Made by a program: the position numbers and the translations under genes
NCBI RefSeq assembly: GCF_014352875.1
Contig: NZ_CP060695.1
Coordinates: 1,705,501 to 1,769,500, forward strand
DNA: 64,000 bases
Source: Polaribacter pectinis
GTDB taxonomy: Bacteria > Bacteroidota > Bacteroidia > Flavobacteriales > Flavobacteriaceae
Reading direction: 5' to 3'
Shown here: positions 63,451 through 64,000 of the stretch, in pieces
Numbering within the stretch: the first letter of the stretch is position 1
Layout: each line of letters begins with the position of its first letter
The notes under the pieces: generated by a model
Told to the model about the DNA's origin: nothing
What the model saw: the letters and a program-made list of their open reading frames with translations, nothing else
Database searches by the model: none

Positions 63451-64000
63451 GTGCAAGAAAACGAATCTCAAGAAGTAGAAAACGACGAATTATACGAACA
63501 TCACAGATTTACTGCTAGCGAAGGTCAAGAACCTTTAAGAGTTGATAAATTTTTAATGAACTTTGTAGAAAATGCCACTAGAAATAAAGTACAACAAGCT
63601 GCAAAAGCTGGTAATGTTTTAGTGAATGATGTTGCTGTAAAATCGAATCATAAAGTAAAACCAAAAGATATTGTTAGAGTTGTTTTGGCATATCCGCCAG
63701 CAGAAAACTTATTGGTTGCAGAAGACATACCTTTAGATATAGTTTTTGAAGATGATACTGTAATTGTAGTAAACAAACCTGCAGGAATGGTTGTACATCC
63801 AGGTCATGGAAATTATTCTGGAACCTTGGTAAATGGTTTAATTCATCATATAGAAAACTTGCCCACAAATTCTAATGAACGCCCAGGTTTAGTTCATAGA
63901 ATTGACAAAGATACAAGTGGTTTATTAGTAGTTGCAAAAACTGAATTTGCAATGGCACATTTATCTAAACAGTTTTTTGATAGAACTACAGAGCGTTTGT
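63451..64000 (+). CDS. RluD-family pseudouridine synthase, N-terminal part (3' end outside window)
   Basis: Starts with GTG at 63451; there is a stop upstream in frame and no ATG gives the N-terminus QENESQEVENDELYEHHRF. The S4 RNA-binding domain (about 25-85: EPLRVDKFLMNFVENATRN) is followed by a pseudouridine synthase core with NKPAGMVVHPGHG and HRIDKDTSGLLVVAK, where the Asp of HRIDKDT is catalytic. The frame is open to the window edge, about 183 residues. Likely modifies 23S rRNA, as RluD does; the exact position is not provable from sequence. Confidence 0.92.
   Translation, partial: MQENESQEVENDELYEHHRFTASEGQEPLRVDKFLMNFVENATRNKVQQAAKAGNVLVNDVAVKSNHKVKPKDIVRVVLAYPPAENLLVAEDIPLDIVFEDDTVIVVNKPAGMVVHPGHGNYSGTLVNGLIHHIENLPTNSNERPGLVHRIDKDTSGLLVVAKTEFAMAHLSKQFFDRTTERL

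Overview
The window looks like a chromosomal segment of a marine or aquatic member of the Flavobacteriia (phylum Bacteroidota), near Polaribacter or Tenacibaculum. This is judged from gene content and style only; no search was run. The DNA is very AT-rich. Several starts are preceded by TAnnTTTG boxes, the -7 element of Bacteroidota primary-sigma promoters. Proteins carry type IX secretion (T9SS) C-terminal sorting domains, and there are TonB-type outer-membrane barrels with carboxypeptidase-like N-domains. No rRNA, tRNA, CRISPR array or insertion sequence was seen.

Layout. 0-5.4 kb: end of a Cu/Zn superoxide dismutase, a TPR protein, then pyrR-pyrB-STAS-like protein-mini T9SS protein-ribonuclease Z. 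5.4-10.5 kb: two tandem paralogous outer-membrane barrel receptors. 10.5-14.5 kb: a YdeI/CDGSH fusion, a small membrane protein and fabH, divergent from htpG. 14.6-15.3 kb: a possible mobile cassette (one exported protein between two GTTGTACAAC palindromes, followed by a foldable tail). 15.5-23.1 kb: Zn peptidase, GNAT, an ECF sigma factor with its membrane partner, membrane proteins, M28 and M23 peptidases, two YdeI-type proteins. 23.1-25.8 kb: AAA ATPase plus VWA protein. 26-34 kb: large metalloprotease, epimerase, small exported proteins and a T9SS-secreted N-formylglutamate-amidohydrolase-like protein. 34.2-39.6 kb: rsfS-ftsH-LUD-cdsA-psd-ACBP-YceI, a membrane-lipid and quality-control cluster. 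39.6-44 kb: birA, SRPBCC, pyrE, Nudix, SulP. 44.4-56.7 kb: the accessory island. 56.8-64 kb: lactonase, PNPOx lipoprotein, M14 peptidase, MORN/TonB protein, coaD, ddl, PASTA protein and the start of an RluD-type pseudouridine synthase.

The most striking region is a tight five-gene minus-strand operon at 44.4-56.7 kb: a C5-cytosine methyltransferase, a NERD-nuclease/SF1-helicase protein, an 822-residue protein I cannot assign, a DrmA-type helicase and a DrmB-type DUF1998 protein. Coupled or overlapping start/stop codons link all five. It matches a DISARM-type anti-phage system in its core (DrmA, DrmB, 5mC methyltransferase), but no phospholipase-D-type DrmC is present and a NERD-SF1 helicase has been added. 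The 822-residue protein sits where a DrmE-like subunit could be.

Regulation that can be read directly: a divergent pair of matching ECF promoters (TGTAACCTA-N14-[CA]GTCAAAG) between the sigma gene and a membrane-protein gene, related boxes before a TonB-type receptor and the large metalloprotease, and the identical 9-mer AACCCCTAA just before two neighbouring exported-protein genes, with a variant before a third.
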